A stretch of DNA of 64,000 nt from Actinomadura rupiterrae (GCF_024172125.1 NZ_JAMZEA010000004.1:124001-188000); one strand, 5' to 3'. Counted from the stretch's first letter, positions 36,414 through 45,079 are shown. Numbers and translations: made by a program. Notes: generated from the letters alone by a model not told the origin.

Positions 36414-37346
36414 TCAGCGCCTCGCCGCGACGGCGCGCGCGACCGCCCTGAGCGCCGCGACGTTCTCGTCGTCACGGTTCTTGGGGAGCCACGCGAGCGC
36501 GATCGTCCACGGTTCGAGATCGCTGACCTCGACATACGCGACCTGCGGGCGCGGATACAGATCGCGGGCGATGGTCGGCACGAACTCGATGCCGTCCCCG
36601 AGCGCGATCACCGAGAGCGCGGACTCGTAGTCGCCGACGCCGTGCGAGGTGTACTGGACGGGCGTCCCGTCCGGCCGCGGGTCGATGGCCCAGAAGTCCC
36701 GGAAGACCTTGGGCACCTGCGGCGAGAAGCCGACGACCGGACGGTCCGCGAGATCGGCGAGCGTCAGCGGCCCCTTGTCGGCGAGCGGGTCGGTACTGGC
36801 CATGACCGCGCACCGCGGCCCGCTGGCCAGCGGCAACGTCTGGATCCCGTCCGGGACGGGCAGCGCGAGGAACGCCGCGTCGACTTCCCCGTTGAGCAGC
36901 GCCTGCCCCGCCCCGGCGAACCCGGACCGGACGATCTGGATGTCCGGATCATCGAGCCGGTCGCGCAACTCGTTGATCACGTCGGAGATCGGCGGCACGG
37001 CCGTGATGGCCTCGAAGGCCCCGATCACGATCCGCTGCGACGCCGCGTCCTGCTGCCGCCGCGCGGCCCGCAGAAGGTGATCGGACGCCGCGACGACGTC
37101 CCGCGCGTAAGGCAGCAACGCGGCGCCCGCCGCGGTCAGCGAGACCCGGCGCGTCGTCCGCTCGACGAGCCGCAGCCCCAGTCGCCGCTCCAGCGCGCTG
37201 ATCTGCTGCGAGAACGCCCCCTGCGACATGAAGACCCGCTGCGCGGACCGATGAAAGTGCAGCTCCTCGGCCAGCGTGACGAACAGATGCAGCTGGTAGG
37301 CCGTAGGCGCGTTCTGCCCGGAGTGCCGCTGGTCCCGTCCGATCAT
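36414..37346 (-). CDS. LysR-family regulator
   Basis: The 310-aa protein has an N-terminal winged HTH (YQLHLFVTLAEELHFHRSAQRVFMSQGAFSQQISALERRLGLRLVERTTRRVSLT, residues 17-72) and an effector domain starting RIVIGAF. The ATG at 37,346 lies six bases after a -10 TACGGT, with TTGTTC 18 bp further upstream, so translation appears leaderless. The neighbour with a possible shared control region is the lectin gene at 37,480, transcribed divergently. The effector is unknown. Confidence 0.85.
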   Translation of the reverse strand: MIGRDQRHSGQNAPTAYQLHLFVTLAEELHFHRSAQRVFMSQGAFSQQISALERRLGLRLVERTTRRVSLTAAGAALLPYARDVVAASDHLLRAARRQQDAASQRIVIGAFEAITAVPPISDVINELRDRLDDPDIQIVRSGFAGAGQALLNGEVDAAFLALPVPDGIQTLPLASGPRCAVMASTDPLADKGPLTLADLADRPVVGFSPQVPKVFRDFWAIDPRPDGTPVQYTSHGVGDYESALSVIALGDGIEFVPTIARDLYPRPQVAYVEVSDLEPWTIALAWLPKNRDDENVAALRAVARAVAARR

Positions 37347-37479
37347 CCGAGAACCGTATCAATCGCCGCGAAGCCCGAACAATCTTTTACTGACCCGCTC
37401 CGGCCGAGCATGAATACTGGTTCCGCAGTCGAATGACCAGCCCGACACGCACCTGCATACCGCATTTCCAAGGAGGAGT

Positions 37480-37986
37480 ATGAAGCTCAAAGGACCCAGC
37501 GCAAAGAATGGCGTCCGGCGGTCTATGCGCCGGGTCATGGGAACGGGCGCCGCACTGGCGACGGCAGTGATCGCGGTAGGCGTTTCAGGAACGCCGTCCG
37601 CCTATGCCGACACAACGACCAAGTGGCAACGGCAGGACTCCGAAGTCTGCATCGGGGCAGGAAGCGCCGCGAACCCAGTACTGACCGCCTGGTGTTTCAT
37701 CAACGCCGATATCCGCTACAACGTCCACCGCTGGCGGGACGGCACATACGAGCTCAAGTCGCTGGGCAGCGGCCAGTGCCTGGACGACAGCAACGCTTAC
37801 GGCCTCCGCGTTTTCACATGCAACGCCACCCAATACCAGAGTTGGTGGCTGCACCGCTGGAATGACGGCACCACCCAACTCAAGAACCAGGCCACCGGCC
37901 GCTGCGTGGACGAAAGCCCAGAATTCGGCGTCCGCAGCTATCCGTGCAACGCGACGGTCTTCCAGAGCTGGATCGGCACCTGGTAG
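37480..37986 (+). CDS. Secreted ricin-type beta-trefoil lectin-like protein
   Basis: The 168-aa product has a signal peptide (RRVMGTGAALATAVIAVGVSGTPSAYA) and one trefoil unit of about 125 residues with QxW-like repeats (YQSWWLHRW, FQSWIGTW), paired Cys such as GQCLDDSNAYGLRVFTC and GRCVDESPEFGVRSYPC, and the C(L/V)D sugar-binding motif twice. Such domains bind galactose or xylan and often occur fused to hydrolases; here the lectin stands alone. The ribosome site AAGGAGGAG is strong. Codon use is less GC-biased than in neighbours, which may reflect recent acquisition. Confidence 0.82.
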   Translation: MKLKGPSAKNGVRRSMRRVMGTGAALATAVIAVGVSGTPSAYADTTTKWQRQDSEVCIGAGSAANPVLTAWCFINADIRYNVHRWRDGTYELKSLGSGQCLDDSNAYGLRVFTCNATQYQSWWLHRWNDGTTQLKNQATGRCVDESPEFGVRSYPCNATVFQSWIGTW

Positions 37987-38001
37987 GTCCGCCATGAACC
38001 C

Positions 38002-38042
38002 GGCGCGGGTGCGCCCCCACGGGGGAGGGACGCACCCGCGCC
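38002..38042. terminator. Strong two-tier hairpin terminator after the lectin gene
   Basis: GGCGCGGGTGCG (38,002-38,013) pairs perfectly with CGCACCCGCGCC (38,031-38,042), and inside it CCCCC (38,014-38,018) can pair with GGGGG (38,021-38,025). Confidence 0.7.
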
Positions 38043-38154
38043 GCACCCATGCCGGACGGAGGTGACAGGAGGGTCACCTGGGTTGCGTTGATTCGGGGGT
38101 GGGGGCGATTCATCGTGGTGGGGGAAGCCGCCGCGGTGGGAGGGGTGCCTGGGC

Positions 38155-39528
38155 ATGGGAGATGTGGACGATCATGCGGTCGTGATCGGGGCAGGGGTCG
38201 CGGGGGTGCTCACGGCCCGGGCGCTGGCGCGGCGGTTCCGGCGGGTCACGGTCGTCGAGCGGGACGCGCTGCCGGACCAGGGGCCCGCGTTCCGTCCGGG
38301 GGTTCCGCAGTCGCCGCAGATCCACGCGTTCTGGAAGCACGGCGTGGACTGCGCCGAGCACCTGCTTCCGGGGCTGACGCAGGAGCTGACCGACCACGGC
38401 GCGTGCCGGCTGATCGTCCCGCGGGACTTCCTGTGGCTGAGCCCGGTCGGCTGGTTCCCGCGGGTGTCGGGCGCGGCCGACCTGACGTGCAGCCGGGTCC
38501 TGCTCGACTGGGTGCTGCGGCGGATGGCGGGCGCGGACGAGCGCATCGAGTTCCTGCCGGAAAGCCATGTCACCGGGCTGGTGGCCAGGTCGGGCGGTGT
38601 GCACGGGGTGCGGTTGCGCAGCGCGGGTTCCGGCGAGCCGCTCTCAGCGGGACTGGTCGTGGACGCGAGCGGACGCCGGTCCGAAGCGGCGAAATGGCTG
38701 GCCGAACTCGGATACCCGGCGCCGACCGTGGAGCGCTACGACGCCGGGTTCGGGTATTCGAGCCGCTATTACAAGCTGCCCGATTCGGCGCGGCGGGACT
38801 GGAAGGCCATTTACATCCAGACCAGCCCGAGCATGCCGCGCGGCGGAGTGCTGGTCCCGGTCGAAGGCGGACGCTGGATGGCGACGCTGCTCGGGTGCGG
38901 CGAGCACATCCCGCCCACGAAGGACGACCAGTTCCTCGACTATGCGCGCAGCCTGCGCAGTCCCGTCCTGTACGAGGCGCTCAAAGGTGCCGAGCCGCTG
39001 TCGGACGCGCAGGGGTACCGCAACACTGCCAACGAATGGCGCCATTACGAATCGCTGAAACGCTGGCCGTCCGGTTTCGTGGTCCTGGGCGACGCGCTGT
39101 GCCGTTTCAATCCCGTCTACGGGCAGGGGATGACGGTCGCGGCGATGTCGGCGAAGGCCATCGCCGACGCGATCGACGGCATGGACCCGGCGCGGATTCA
39201 CAGCAGTTCGCAACGCCTGCAACGGGCCGCGGCCGCGCAGTCGGCCAACGCCTGGGGGCTGGCCACCGGCGAAGATCTGCGGTTCCCCTGGACCGAGGGG
39301 AAACCGCCCGGCGCGATGGTCAAGGCGTTGCACCAGTACATGAGCCATGTCGTCGCGGCCGGCAACGTCGACGACGCGACCTGCCGGACGATCTTCCAGG
39401 TCTTCGGCATGACCGCCCCACCCACCGCGCTGTTCAAGCCGTCCGCCGTAGCGAGGGTCATGGCCCGCTGGCGGACGCCGACCGCCGCGCCATCGACCGC
39501 GCCCGCCCCTCCCTCTACGCGCACCTAA
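38155..39528 (+). CDS. FAD-dependent monooxygenase/hydroxylase-like flavoprotein
   Basis: The 457-aa flavoprotein has FAD motif AVVIGAGVAGVLTARALARR (residues 8-27), GLVVDASGRRSEAAKWL around residue 165 and GD motif FVVLGDALCRFNPVYGQGM around residue 308, as in UbiH/2-polyprenyl-6-methoxyphenol hydroxylase-like enzymes and halogenase relatives. The halogenase tryptophan motif is absent. The C-terminal 18 residues (TPTAAPSTAPAPPSTRT) are compositionally unlike the rest; third-position GC favours another frame from about 39,465, so a small frameshift near the end is possible. No ribosome site is obvious before the ATG. The substrate is unknown. Confidence 0.8.
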   Translation: MGDVDDHAVVIGAGVAGVLTARALARRFRRVTVVERDALPDQGPAFRPGVPQSPQIHAFWKHGVDCAEHLLPGLTQELTDHGACRLIVPRDFLWLSPVGWFPRVSGAADLTCSRVLLDWVLRRMAGADERIEFLPESHVTGLVARSGGVHGVRLRSAGSGEPLSAGLVVDASGRRSEAAKWLAELGYPAPTVERYDAGFGYSSRYYKLPDSARRDWKAIYIQTSPSMPRGGVLVPVEGGRWMATLLGCGEHIPPTKDDQFLDYARSLRSPVLYEALKGAEPLSDAQGYRNTANEWRHYESLKRWPSGFVVLGDALCRFNPVYGQGMTVAAMSAKAIADAIDGMDPARIHSSSQRLQRAAAAQSANAWGLATGEDLRFPWTEGKPPGAMVKALHQYMSHVVAAGNVDDATCRTIFQVFGMTAPPTALFKPSAVARVMARWRTPTAAPSTAPAPPSTRT

Positions 39529-39593
39529 AGCGGGCCAGCAGAACGGCGGCCGCCGAGGCGCCGACCCGGGGCGGAGTCGGGGGGTTCGCCGGG

Positions 39594-40355
39594 TCACTCG
39601 AAGCCGCCGTTGGCGGCGATGACCTGGCCGGTGATCCAGCGCGCGTCCTCGGAGGCGAGCAGGGCGGCCACGTCGGCGAGGTCGGTGGGGAGGCCGAGGC
39701 GGCCGAGCGGGGTGGAGCCGATGATCTGGTCGGCCATGGCGCGCGCCTCGTCGGCGAGCATCGCGGTGTCGGTCGGGCCGGGCGCGATCGCGTTGACGGT
39801 GATCCGCCGCCCGCCGAGCTGGTGCGCGAGCGACCGGGTGAGCAGCTCGACGCCGGCCTTGGTCGCGCCGTAGACGCCCATGAACGCGACGCCGCCGCTG
39901 GGGATGCCCGCGGAGACGTTGATGACGCGCCCGCCGTCGCGCAGCCGGGCCGCCGCCTGCTGCCCCGTGAGGTAGACGCTCTTGAGGTTGGTGGTGACGA
40001 GGGCGTCGAACACGTCCTCGGGCAGGTACTCGATCGGCGCGGCGGCGAACATCGCGGCGTTGTTGACCAGGATGTCCAGGCCGCCGAAGGCGCTCTCGGC
40101 CGCGTCGAACAGGCCCGCCACGTCGGCGGAGCGGCCGACGTCGCCCGGTGCCGGGACGGCCCGCCCGCCCGTCCGGGTGATCTCGTCGGCGATGTCCGCG
40201 GCCTGGCCCGCGGCGCCCTCGCTGGACGCCCGGTAGTTGACGACGACGTCGGCGCCGTCCCGGCCGAGGCGCAGCGCGATCGCCTTGCCGATGCCGCGGG
40301 TGGCGCCGGTGACCAGGGCCGTCCTGCCGAGCAACCGGCCTGCGGGTGCGGTCAT
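39594..40355 (-). CDS. SDR oxidoreductase (FabG-like)
   Basis: The 253-aa classical SDR has TGATRGIG (residues 16-23), NYRASSEGAA after beta-2 (NADP-type), NNAAMFA, catalytic Ser in NVSAG, YGATKAG and the C-terminal ITGQVIAANGGFE that is standard for 3-oxoacyl-ACP-reductase-like enzymes. GGAGGG precedes the ATG. It is divergent from a TetR gene, with two 21-bp near-identical repeats between them. It is probably an inducible reductase for a small carbonyl compound. Confidence 0.87.
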   Translation of the reverse strand: MTAPAGRLLGRTALVTGATRGIGKAIALRLGRDGADVVVNYRASSEGAAGQAADIADEITRTGGRAVPAPGDVGRSADVAGLFDAAESAFGGLDILVNNAAMFAAAPIEYLPEDVFDALVTTNLKSVYLTGQQAAARLRDGGRVINVSAGIPSGGVAFMGVYGATKAGVELLTRSLAHQLGGRRITVNAIAPGPTDTAMLADEARAMADQIIGSTPLGRLGLPTDLADVAALLASEDARWITGQVIAANGGFE

Positions 40356-40369
40356 GGCCGCCCTCCAAT

Positions 40370-40428
40370 TCTCTAAAGGTCGTCACAGAAGAGGACCGTA
40401 GCAGAATCTGTAAAGGGCGTCATAGAAT
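40370..40428. promoter_or_regulatory. Duplicated 21-bp operator and leaderless TetR promoter
   Basis: Copies at 40,370-40,390 and 40,407-40,427 agree at 18 of 21 positions; the core is TAAAGG-n-CGTCA-n-AGAA and the period is 37 bp. The second copy overlaps a -10 box TAGAAT (40,423-40,428) six bases before the TetR ATG; the first lies just upstream of the SDR. This suits joint repression of both genes. Confidence 0.65.
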
Positions 40429-40434
40429 GGGGCC

Positions 40435-41046
40435 ATGGCCGACCGGCGGCGGGGGCGCCCCCGCGAGTTCGACAGGGACGCGGTGCTCCAGGTGATCCTG
40501 CGCGAGTTCTGGGAGCACGGGTACGAGACGACGTCGTTCCCCCGGCTGACCAAGGCCACCGGGATCGGCGCGCCCAGCCTGTACGCGGCGTTCGGCGACA
40601 AGGAGGCCCTGTTCGACGAGGTCGTGCAGACCTACGGACGCACCTACGGCGACTTCTCCCGGCGCGCGCTCGCCGAGGAGCCCACGGCCCGCCGCGCCGT
40701 AGCGCGGATGCTTCGCGACGCGGCGGCGGAGTACACCGCGACCGGCCACCCGCCCGGCTGCCTGGTGACCAGCGCCGCGACCAACGTGAGCGACAAGACC
40801 GCCGCGATCGCCGAACGGCTGCGCGGCTACCGCAACCAGACCGTCCAGGACGTCCGGGACAAGATCCAGGCCGACATCGACGCCGCGCGCCTCCCCGCCA
40901 CGGTCGATGCCGCGCGGCTGGCCCGGTTCAGCTCCGCCGTCATGCAGGGCATGTCCCAGCAGGCCCGCGACGGCGCGTCCCGGGCCGACCTCGAAGCGAT
41001 CGCCGCGACCGCCATGGACGCCTGGCCAGCCGAGGCCACGGTCTAA
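40435..41046 (+). CDS. TetR-family regulator
   Basis: The 203-aa repressor has the GRPREFDRDAVLQVILREFWEHGYETTSFPRLTKATGIGAPSLYAAFGDKEALFDEVV region characteristic of the AcrR/TetR subgroup with a TetR_C_16-like ligand domain. Translation is probably leaderless: TAGAAT ends six bases before the ATG. Its operator is most likely the repeated 21-bp element. The GCL and VTSAATN segments in the ligand domain resemble regulators of NADP-dependent reductases. Confidence 0.86.
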   Translation: MADRRRGRPREFDRDAVLQVILREFWEHGYETTSFPRLTKATGIGAPSLYAAFGDKEALFDEVVQTYGRTYGDFSRRALAEEPTARRAVARMLRDAAAEYTATGHPPGCLVTSAATNVSDKTAAIAERLRGYRNQTVQDVRDKIQADIDAARLPATVDAARLARFSSAVMQGMSQQARDGASRADLEAIAATAMDAWPAEATV

Positions 41047-41099
41047 GCCCGGGTCGGCTGCCCTGTCTGCGGCGCCCTACCTGGCGTAGCGTTGGCGGC

Positions 41100-41510
41100 G
41101 TGACGCGCAAGACCACGGGCAGGACGCGCAAGACCACGGACAAGAGGACGGGACGGGACCGGCGGCGGGCGTCGGGCGCGCTGGAGAGCGAGATCATGGC
41201 GGCGCTGTGGGCGACCGAGCAGCCGCTGACGCCCGCGGAGATCCAGGCCGCGATCGGCGGCGACCTCGCGTACAACACCGTCCACACCATCCTGAAACGC
41301 CTGTGGGACAAGGGCCTGGTCGTCCGCGACGCGCAGGGGCGGCGCGGCGCCTACCGTCCGGCCGGGACGGCCGTGGACCGCACGGCCGGGCTGATGCGCG
41401 ACCTCATGGCGCAGGGCCCCAGCCGCCTTGAGGTGCTCCAGCGTTTCGTCAGCGGCCTGGACGCCGAGGAGGAGCAGGCGCTCCGGGCCATGCTGGACGA
41501 ACGCCCCTGA
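41100..41510 (+). CDS. BlaI/MecI/CopY-family repressor
   Basis: The 136-aa protein is a winged-helix repressor: ALESEIMAALWATEQPLTPAEIQAAI then LAYNTVHTILKRLWDKGLVVRDAQGRRGAYRPAG, the BlaI/MecI DNA-binding core, followed by a short dimerisation helix with LRAMLDERP. It starts with a GTG seven bases after TAGCGT (41,087-41,092), so it is probably leaderless. A basic, Thr/Lys-rich 25-residue start precedes the core. The M56-type peptidase gene follows after 9 bp, the usual two-gene module. The inducer and target genes are unknown; no beta-lactamase is adjacent. Confidence 0.87.
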   Translation: MTRKTTGRTRKTTDKRTGRDRRRASGALESEIMAALWATEQPLTPAEIQAAIGGDLAYNTVHTILKRLWDKGLVVRDAQGRRGAYRPAGTAVDRTAGLMRDLMAQGPSRLEVLQRFVSGLDAEEEQALRAMLDERP

Positions 41511-41519
41511 GCGGCCGCG

Positions 41520-42428
41520 ATGTCGATCTCGGTCTACCTCCCCTGGCTCTGCTCGCTGCTACTGGCCTGGGCCGGACCGTTCGTCGCGCGGTGGATGGCG
41601 CCCGCCCGGGCCGCCTGGTCGCTGGCGCTCGCGGCCGCCGCCTGCGCCGCCGCAGCGCTGTGGGGCCTGGTGCTGATGACCGCGACGCTGCTGGGTGAGG
41701 CCGCCGGGCCGGTCACCGATCGCGCGGTCCGCGAGGACATGCGGCTGGCCGAGCCGATCCCCGAGCTGGTCTCCCTGACCGCCGCCACGCTTCTCGGGCT
41801 GGCGTGCGCGCGGGCGGTCGCGGTGGTCCGCCGCCACCGGGCGGTGCGCGCCCGGACGGCGCGGCTGTGCGCCGACCATCCCCACGACGGCGAACTGGTG
41901 GTCGTCACCTCACCTCGCGCCGAGGCGTTCGCGGTGCCGGGCCGCCCAGGACGGATCGTCGTCACCACCACGATGCTCGTCGCGCTGGACGCCGAGGAGC
42001 GGCGCGTCCTGCTCGCGCACGAACGCGCGCACCTGCGGCTGCACCACGAGCTGTTCCAGGCCGTCCTCGCGCTGGCCGCGGCGGTCGACCCGCTGCTGAT
42101 CCCGACCCGCCGGACGGTGGCGTTCCTGCTCGAACGCTGGGCGGACGAGGAGGCCGCGCTTGAGGTCGGGAGCCGTCCGGCCGCCGCCCGCTCCCTCGCC
42201 CGCGCCGCGCTCGCGACGGCCTCGGCGGCGCGCACCGCGCTCGCCTACACCCGGCTCGACGTGCTGGGACGCGTCCGGGCCCTGCAGTCCCCGCCGTCCG
42301 CCGCCGGCCGCACGCTCGCCGCGACGACCATCGCGCTGTGCCTGGCGGTCTGCCTGGTCGTCGCGGCCTCCATCACCGACGCCACGGCCGACTTCATCAC
42401 CCTCGCCCACCGCGTCCTTCCCCACTGA
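41520..42428 (+). CDS. M56-family membrane metallopeptidase
   Basis: The 302-aa protein has N-terminal helices (SLLLAWAGPFVARWM, WSLALAAAACAAAALWGLVLM, LTAATLLGLACARAVAVV), a zinc-peptidase domain with LLAHERAHLRLHH (HExxH at about residue 162) and WADEEA as the third ligand region, and a C-terminal anchor helix. It lacks a penicillin-sensor domain, unlike BlaR1. It is paired with the BlaI-like repressor and probably cleaves or inactivates it on an envelope signal. Confidence 0.85.
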   Translation: MSISVYLPWLCSLLLAWAGPFVARWMAPARAAWSLALAAAACAAAALWGLVLMTATLLGEAAGPVTDRAVREDMRLAEPIPELVSLTAATLLGLACARAVAVVRRHRAVRARTARLCADHPHDGELVVVTSPRAEAFAVPGRPGRIVVTTTMLVALDAEERRVLLAHERAHLRLHHELFQAVLALAAAVDPLLIPTRRTVAFLLERWADEEAALEVGSRPAAARSLARAALATASAARTALAYTRLDVLGRVRALQSPPSAAGRTLAATTIALCLAVCLVVAASITDATADFITLAHRVLPH

Positions 42429-42518
42429 TCTCCCCCTGCCGCGAGGTGAGGCGGCCGGGCTTCCGGCCGGTTTCGTTCGCGGGGTAAGTGAAACGGGGGC
42501 TTCGGGCGTGGAGTAGGT

Positions 42519-43019
42519 GTGAAGCAACTGGAGTTCCAGGAGTTCTACCAGGCCAGCCGGGACGCCTGCCTGCGGGCCGTCCTGGCCAGCGTGGGCGACC
42601 GGCAGCTTGCCGAGGACCTGGTCGCCGAAGCGTTCACGCGTGCGTTCGCGTCCTGGCACAGCGTCCGCAGGCATCCGGCTCCACCGGCATGGGTGGTGCG
42701 CACCGCGCTCAACACCCGGGTGTCGTGGTGGCGGCGGCGACGGCGGGAGGTCGCCCTCGACGGCACCGCCGACCGGGCCGTCCCCGGCGGGGACGCCTCG
42801 GGCGAGGGCCTGGACCCGGCACTGCTCACCGCGTTGCGCGCGCTGCCGCCCCGGCAGCGGGAGGTGATCGCGCTCCGGGTGTTCCTCGATCTCGACACCC
42901 GGACGACCGCGAAGGCGCTGGGCATGGCGCCCGGCACCGTCACCGCCCACATGTCGCGGGCCGTCGCCGCGCTGCGCGGACAACTCGTCACCATCGACAA
43001 CCCGGAGGCACGACCATGA
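42519..43019 (+). CDS. SigE-family ECF RNA polymerase sigma factor
   Basis: The 166-aa protein has region 2 ([43 protein letters not shown]) and region 4 ([49 protein letters not shown]). It resembles the SigE-like group of small ECF factors (SigM-like). The start is GTG at 42,519 with GGAG nearby. The stop overlaps the ATG of the next gene (ATGA at 43,016), so translation is coupled to a membrane partner, probably its anti-sigma factor. Confidence 0.85.
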   Translation: MKQLEFQEFYQASRDACLRAVLASVGDRQLAEDLVAEAFTRAFASWHSVRRHPAPPAWVVRTALNTRVSWWRRRRREVALDGTADRAVPGGDASGEGLDPALLTALRALPPRQREVIALRVFLDLDTRTTAKALGMAPGTVTAHMSRAVAALRGQLVTIDNPEARP

Positions 43020-43663
43020 GCACCAACAAGACCGACGCGGCCGTCCTGGACGCGCTGAAAGACTCCCTGGACGGGGTCACGATGAGCACCCCGGTCGAGC
43101 AGATCGTGGCCGGCGGGCGCGCGCGCCGCCGGAACCGCCGCGTCGCGGGAGCGGGGGCGGTCACCGGCGTCGCGGTCGCCGGGCTCGCGCTCGGGATGAG
43201 CACCCTGAGCAACCCGTCGTCCACCGCGCCGCCCGCCCTGCACATCCAGACGGCGGCGTTCACCGTGGCGCGGAACACCGACGGCACGGTCACCGTGTCC
43301 TACGACAAGCACCGCTACTTCACCGACCACGCCGGACTGGAGCAGGCGCTGCGGAAGGCCGGGCTGCCCGTGCAGATCCGCGAGGGCGTGTTCTGCCGGG
43401 GCCCGAAGGACGACGGCCGCCTGACCCCGGCCGGTGAGGGTCCGGGGATGGACAAGGTCCTGTCCGGCCGGAGGTCCGGGGACGGCTCGGTGACGCTGGT
43501 GTTCAGGCCGTCCGCGGTGCCGCACGGCCAGCAGCTGTTCATCGGTTTCCTGACGTCCGCCCAGATCGGCGTCACGCACGGGCGTCCCGGGTCGGTGGAG
43601 CGGCTCGTCCCCGCGCACGGACCGCTGATCTGCACGACGCAGCCGCCCACGCCCCGCCCGTAG
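43016..43663 (+). CDS. Single-pass membrane protein, probable anti-sigma partner
   Basis: The 215-aa product has a short cytosolic domain (about 40 residues, ending in RARRRNRR), one transmembrane helix ([23 protein letters not shown]) and an extracytoplasmic domain of about 150 residues with two cysteines. The layout is that of the membrane proteins commonly encoded right after SigE-like sigma genes, and ATGA overlap supports partnership. No ZAS-type His/Cys motif is present. The external domain may sense an envelope signal. Confidence 0.7.
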   Translation: MSTNKTDAAVLDALKDSLDGVTMSTPVEQIVAGGRARRRNRRVAGAGAVTGVAVAGLALGMSTLSNPSSTAPPALHIQTAAFTVARNTDGTVTVSYDKHRYFTDHAGLEQALRKAGLPVQIREGVFCRGPKDDGRLTPAGEGPGMDKVLSGRRSGDGSVTLVFRPSAVPHGQQLFIGFLTSAQIGVTHGRPGSVERLVPAHGPLICTTQPPTPRP

Positions 43664-43676
43664 CGGCCTCCTACCC

Positions 43677-43716
43677 GCGCCCCTTGTGACCCGCCGCGGC
43701 GAGTCACGAGGGGCGC
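43677..43716. terminator. 40-bp loopless palindrome after the sigma/anti-sigma pair
   Basis: The arms match at 19 of 21 positions and meet at the central CGCCGCGGCG, giving a very stable hairpin. It follows the membrane-partner stop codon by 13 bp. Confidence 0.6.
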
Positions 43717-43734
43717 GCGCAGGGAACTGCGCTG

Positions 43735-43761
43735 TGACCCATGTCATAGGCGCGTTCTGTC
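43735..43761 (+). promoter_or_regulatory. Putative promoter element shared with the 6,032 locus
   Basis: TGAC-CCAT-GTCAT, ten bases, TGTCA, about 80 bp before the oxidoreductase ATG. It matches the element at 6,032 in sequence and spacing. The downstream operon encodes a SigJ-like ECF sigma factor, which could read this promoter. TGTGA-N6-TCATA also resembles a CRP site. Confidence 0.45.
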
Positions 43762-43823
43762 AGCAATCGGGGTGCTGTCCCGCTCAAGTCGGCGAGAGCA
43801 AGCGCAACCGACAGGAGCAGCGC

Positions 43824-45032
43824 ATGAAGCACCGCATCGTCGTCCTCGGCGCCGGATACGCCGGGTGTTACGTGGCCGGGAACCTGGCCCGCCGGCTGTC
43901 CGCGGCGGACGCCGAGATCACCGTGGTCAACGCCGAGCCGGACTTCGTCCAGCGGCTGCGGCTGCACCACTTCGCGGCCGGACGGGAGATCGCCGCTCCG
44001 AAGCTCGCCGACATCTTCGCGGGCACGGGGGTGCGGCTGCGCATCGCGCGCATCACGGCCATCGATCCCGAGCGCCAGGTCGTCGCGGTGGCGGACGCCG
44101 ACGGCGGCGGCGAGCTCGGGTACGACACGCTGCTGTACGCGCTCGGCTCGCGCGTGGCCGAGCACGGCGTCCCCGGTGTGGCCGAGCACGCCTTCAACGT
44201 CGCCGCGCGTCCCTCGGCGATCCGGCTGCGCACGCGGCTGGACGAGCTGGACGGCGGGCGGGTCGTGATCGTCGGGGACGGGCTGACCGGCATCGAGGCC
44301 GCGACCGAGATCGCCGAGGGACGGCCCGGGCTGTCGGTGACGCTGGTCGCCAGGGGCGAGCTGGGCGCCCGGCTGTCCGCCGGGGCACGCGCGCACCTGC
44401 GCCGGGCCTGCGACCGGATGGGCATCACGGTCGTGGAGCGCAGCACCGTCGCGGCCGTCGAGGACGGAAAGGTGGTGTGCGCGGACGGCACGGTCCTGGC
44501 GTCCGACGCGACCGTGTGGACGGCCGGGTTCGCGGTCGGCCCGCTCGCCGCGGCCAGCGGTCTGGAGGTCACCGAGGACGGCCGGATAGTCGTCGATCGC
44601 ACGATGCGGTCGGTGTCGCATCCGAACGTCTACGCCGCGGGCGACAGCGTCCAGGCGATCGGCGACAGCGGGCGAGAGCTGCCGATGTCCTGCGCGTCCG
44701 CGGGCTACACCGGCGTCCAGGCGACGGCCGCGATCGTCGGGCGCCTGACCGGACGCGAGGTCGCGAAGACCAAGCTCGTCTACACCTTCAACCACATCAG
44801 CCTCGGACGCCGCGACGGCATCCTGCAGCCGGTAGACGACAAGGGACAGGCCAAGCGGACGTACATCGCCGGCCGGAAGGCCGCGCGGATCAAGGCGGGC
44901 ATCCTGTGGGGGTCGTTGCAGGCCAACTTCCACCCGACCTTCTTCGTCCCCAAGCGCAGGCGCCGCGTGGTGACCGGCCCGGACGCGCCCGCCATCACGA
45001 CGGTTGCCTACGCTGAGAAGGCGGCCGTCTAG
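43824..45032 (+). CDS. NDH-2-like FAD/NAD(P) oxidoreductase
   Basis: The 402-aa flavoprotein has FAD motif IVVLGAGYAGCYVAGNLARR (residues 5-24), the NAD motif VVIVGDGLTGIEAATEIAE around residue 145 and the C-terminal FAD motif NVYAAGDSVQ around residue 271. It lacks a C-terminal membrane helix but has a basic amphipathic end (FFVPKRRRRVV). It is related to type II NADH dehydrogenases and SigJ-linked oxidoreductases. AGGAG precedes the ATG. The ECF sigma factor follows after 47 bp. Confidence 0.85.
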   Translation: MKHRIVVLGAGYAGCYVAGNLARRLSAADAEITVVNAEPDFVQRLRLHHFAAGREIAAPKLADIFAGTGVRLRIARITAIDPERQVVAVADADGGGELGYDTLLYALGSRVAEHGVPGVAEHAFNVAARPSAIRLRTRLDELDGGRVVIVGDGLTGIEAATEIAEGRPGLSVTLVARGELGARLSAGARAHLRRACDRMGITVVERSTVAAVEDGKVVCADGTVLASDATVWTAGFAVGPLAAASGLEVTEDGRIVVDRTMRSVSHPNVYAAGDSVQAIGDSGRELPMSCASAGYTGVQATAAIVGRLTGREVAKTKLVYTFNHISLGRRDGILQPVDDKGQAKRTYIAGRKAARIKAGILWGSLQANFHPTFFVPKRRRRVVTGPDAPAITTVAYAEKAAV

Positions 45033-45037
45033 CGGCC

Positions 45038-45075
45038 CGGCCAGGGAGTTCGGGCTATCAGCTCGGCCAGGGAGT
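45038..45075 (+). repeat. Duplicated ribosome-site segment before the SigJ gene
   Basis: CGGCCAGGGAGT occurs at 45,038-45,049 and 45,064-45,075, 26 bp apart; the second copy provides the GGGAG site for the GTG start. It looks like a short tandem duplication. Confidence 0.6.
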
Positions 45076-45079
45076 CTGT

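Noticed and set aside
34578..39528. Flavoproteins at 34,578 and 38,155 considered as tailoring enzymes of the PKS
   Set aside because: They lie 20 kb from the PKS with intervening unrelated genes, and one has its own TetR control.
43677..43716. 40-bp palindrome considered as an attachment or recombination site
   Set aside because: There is no integrase or flanking duplication; its place just after an operon fits a terminator.
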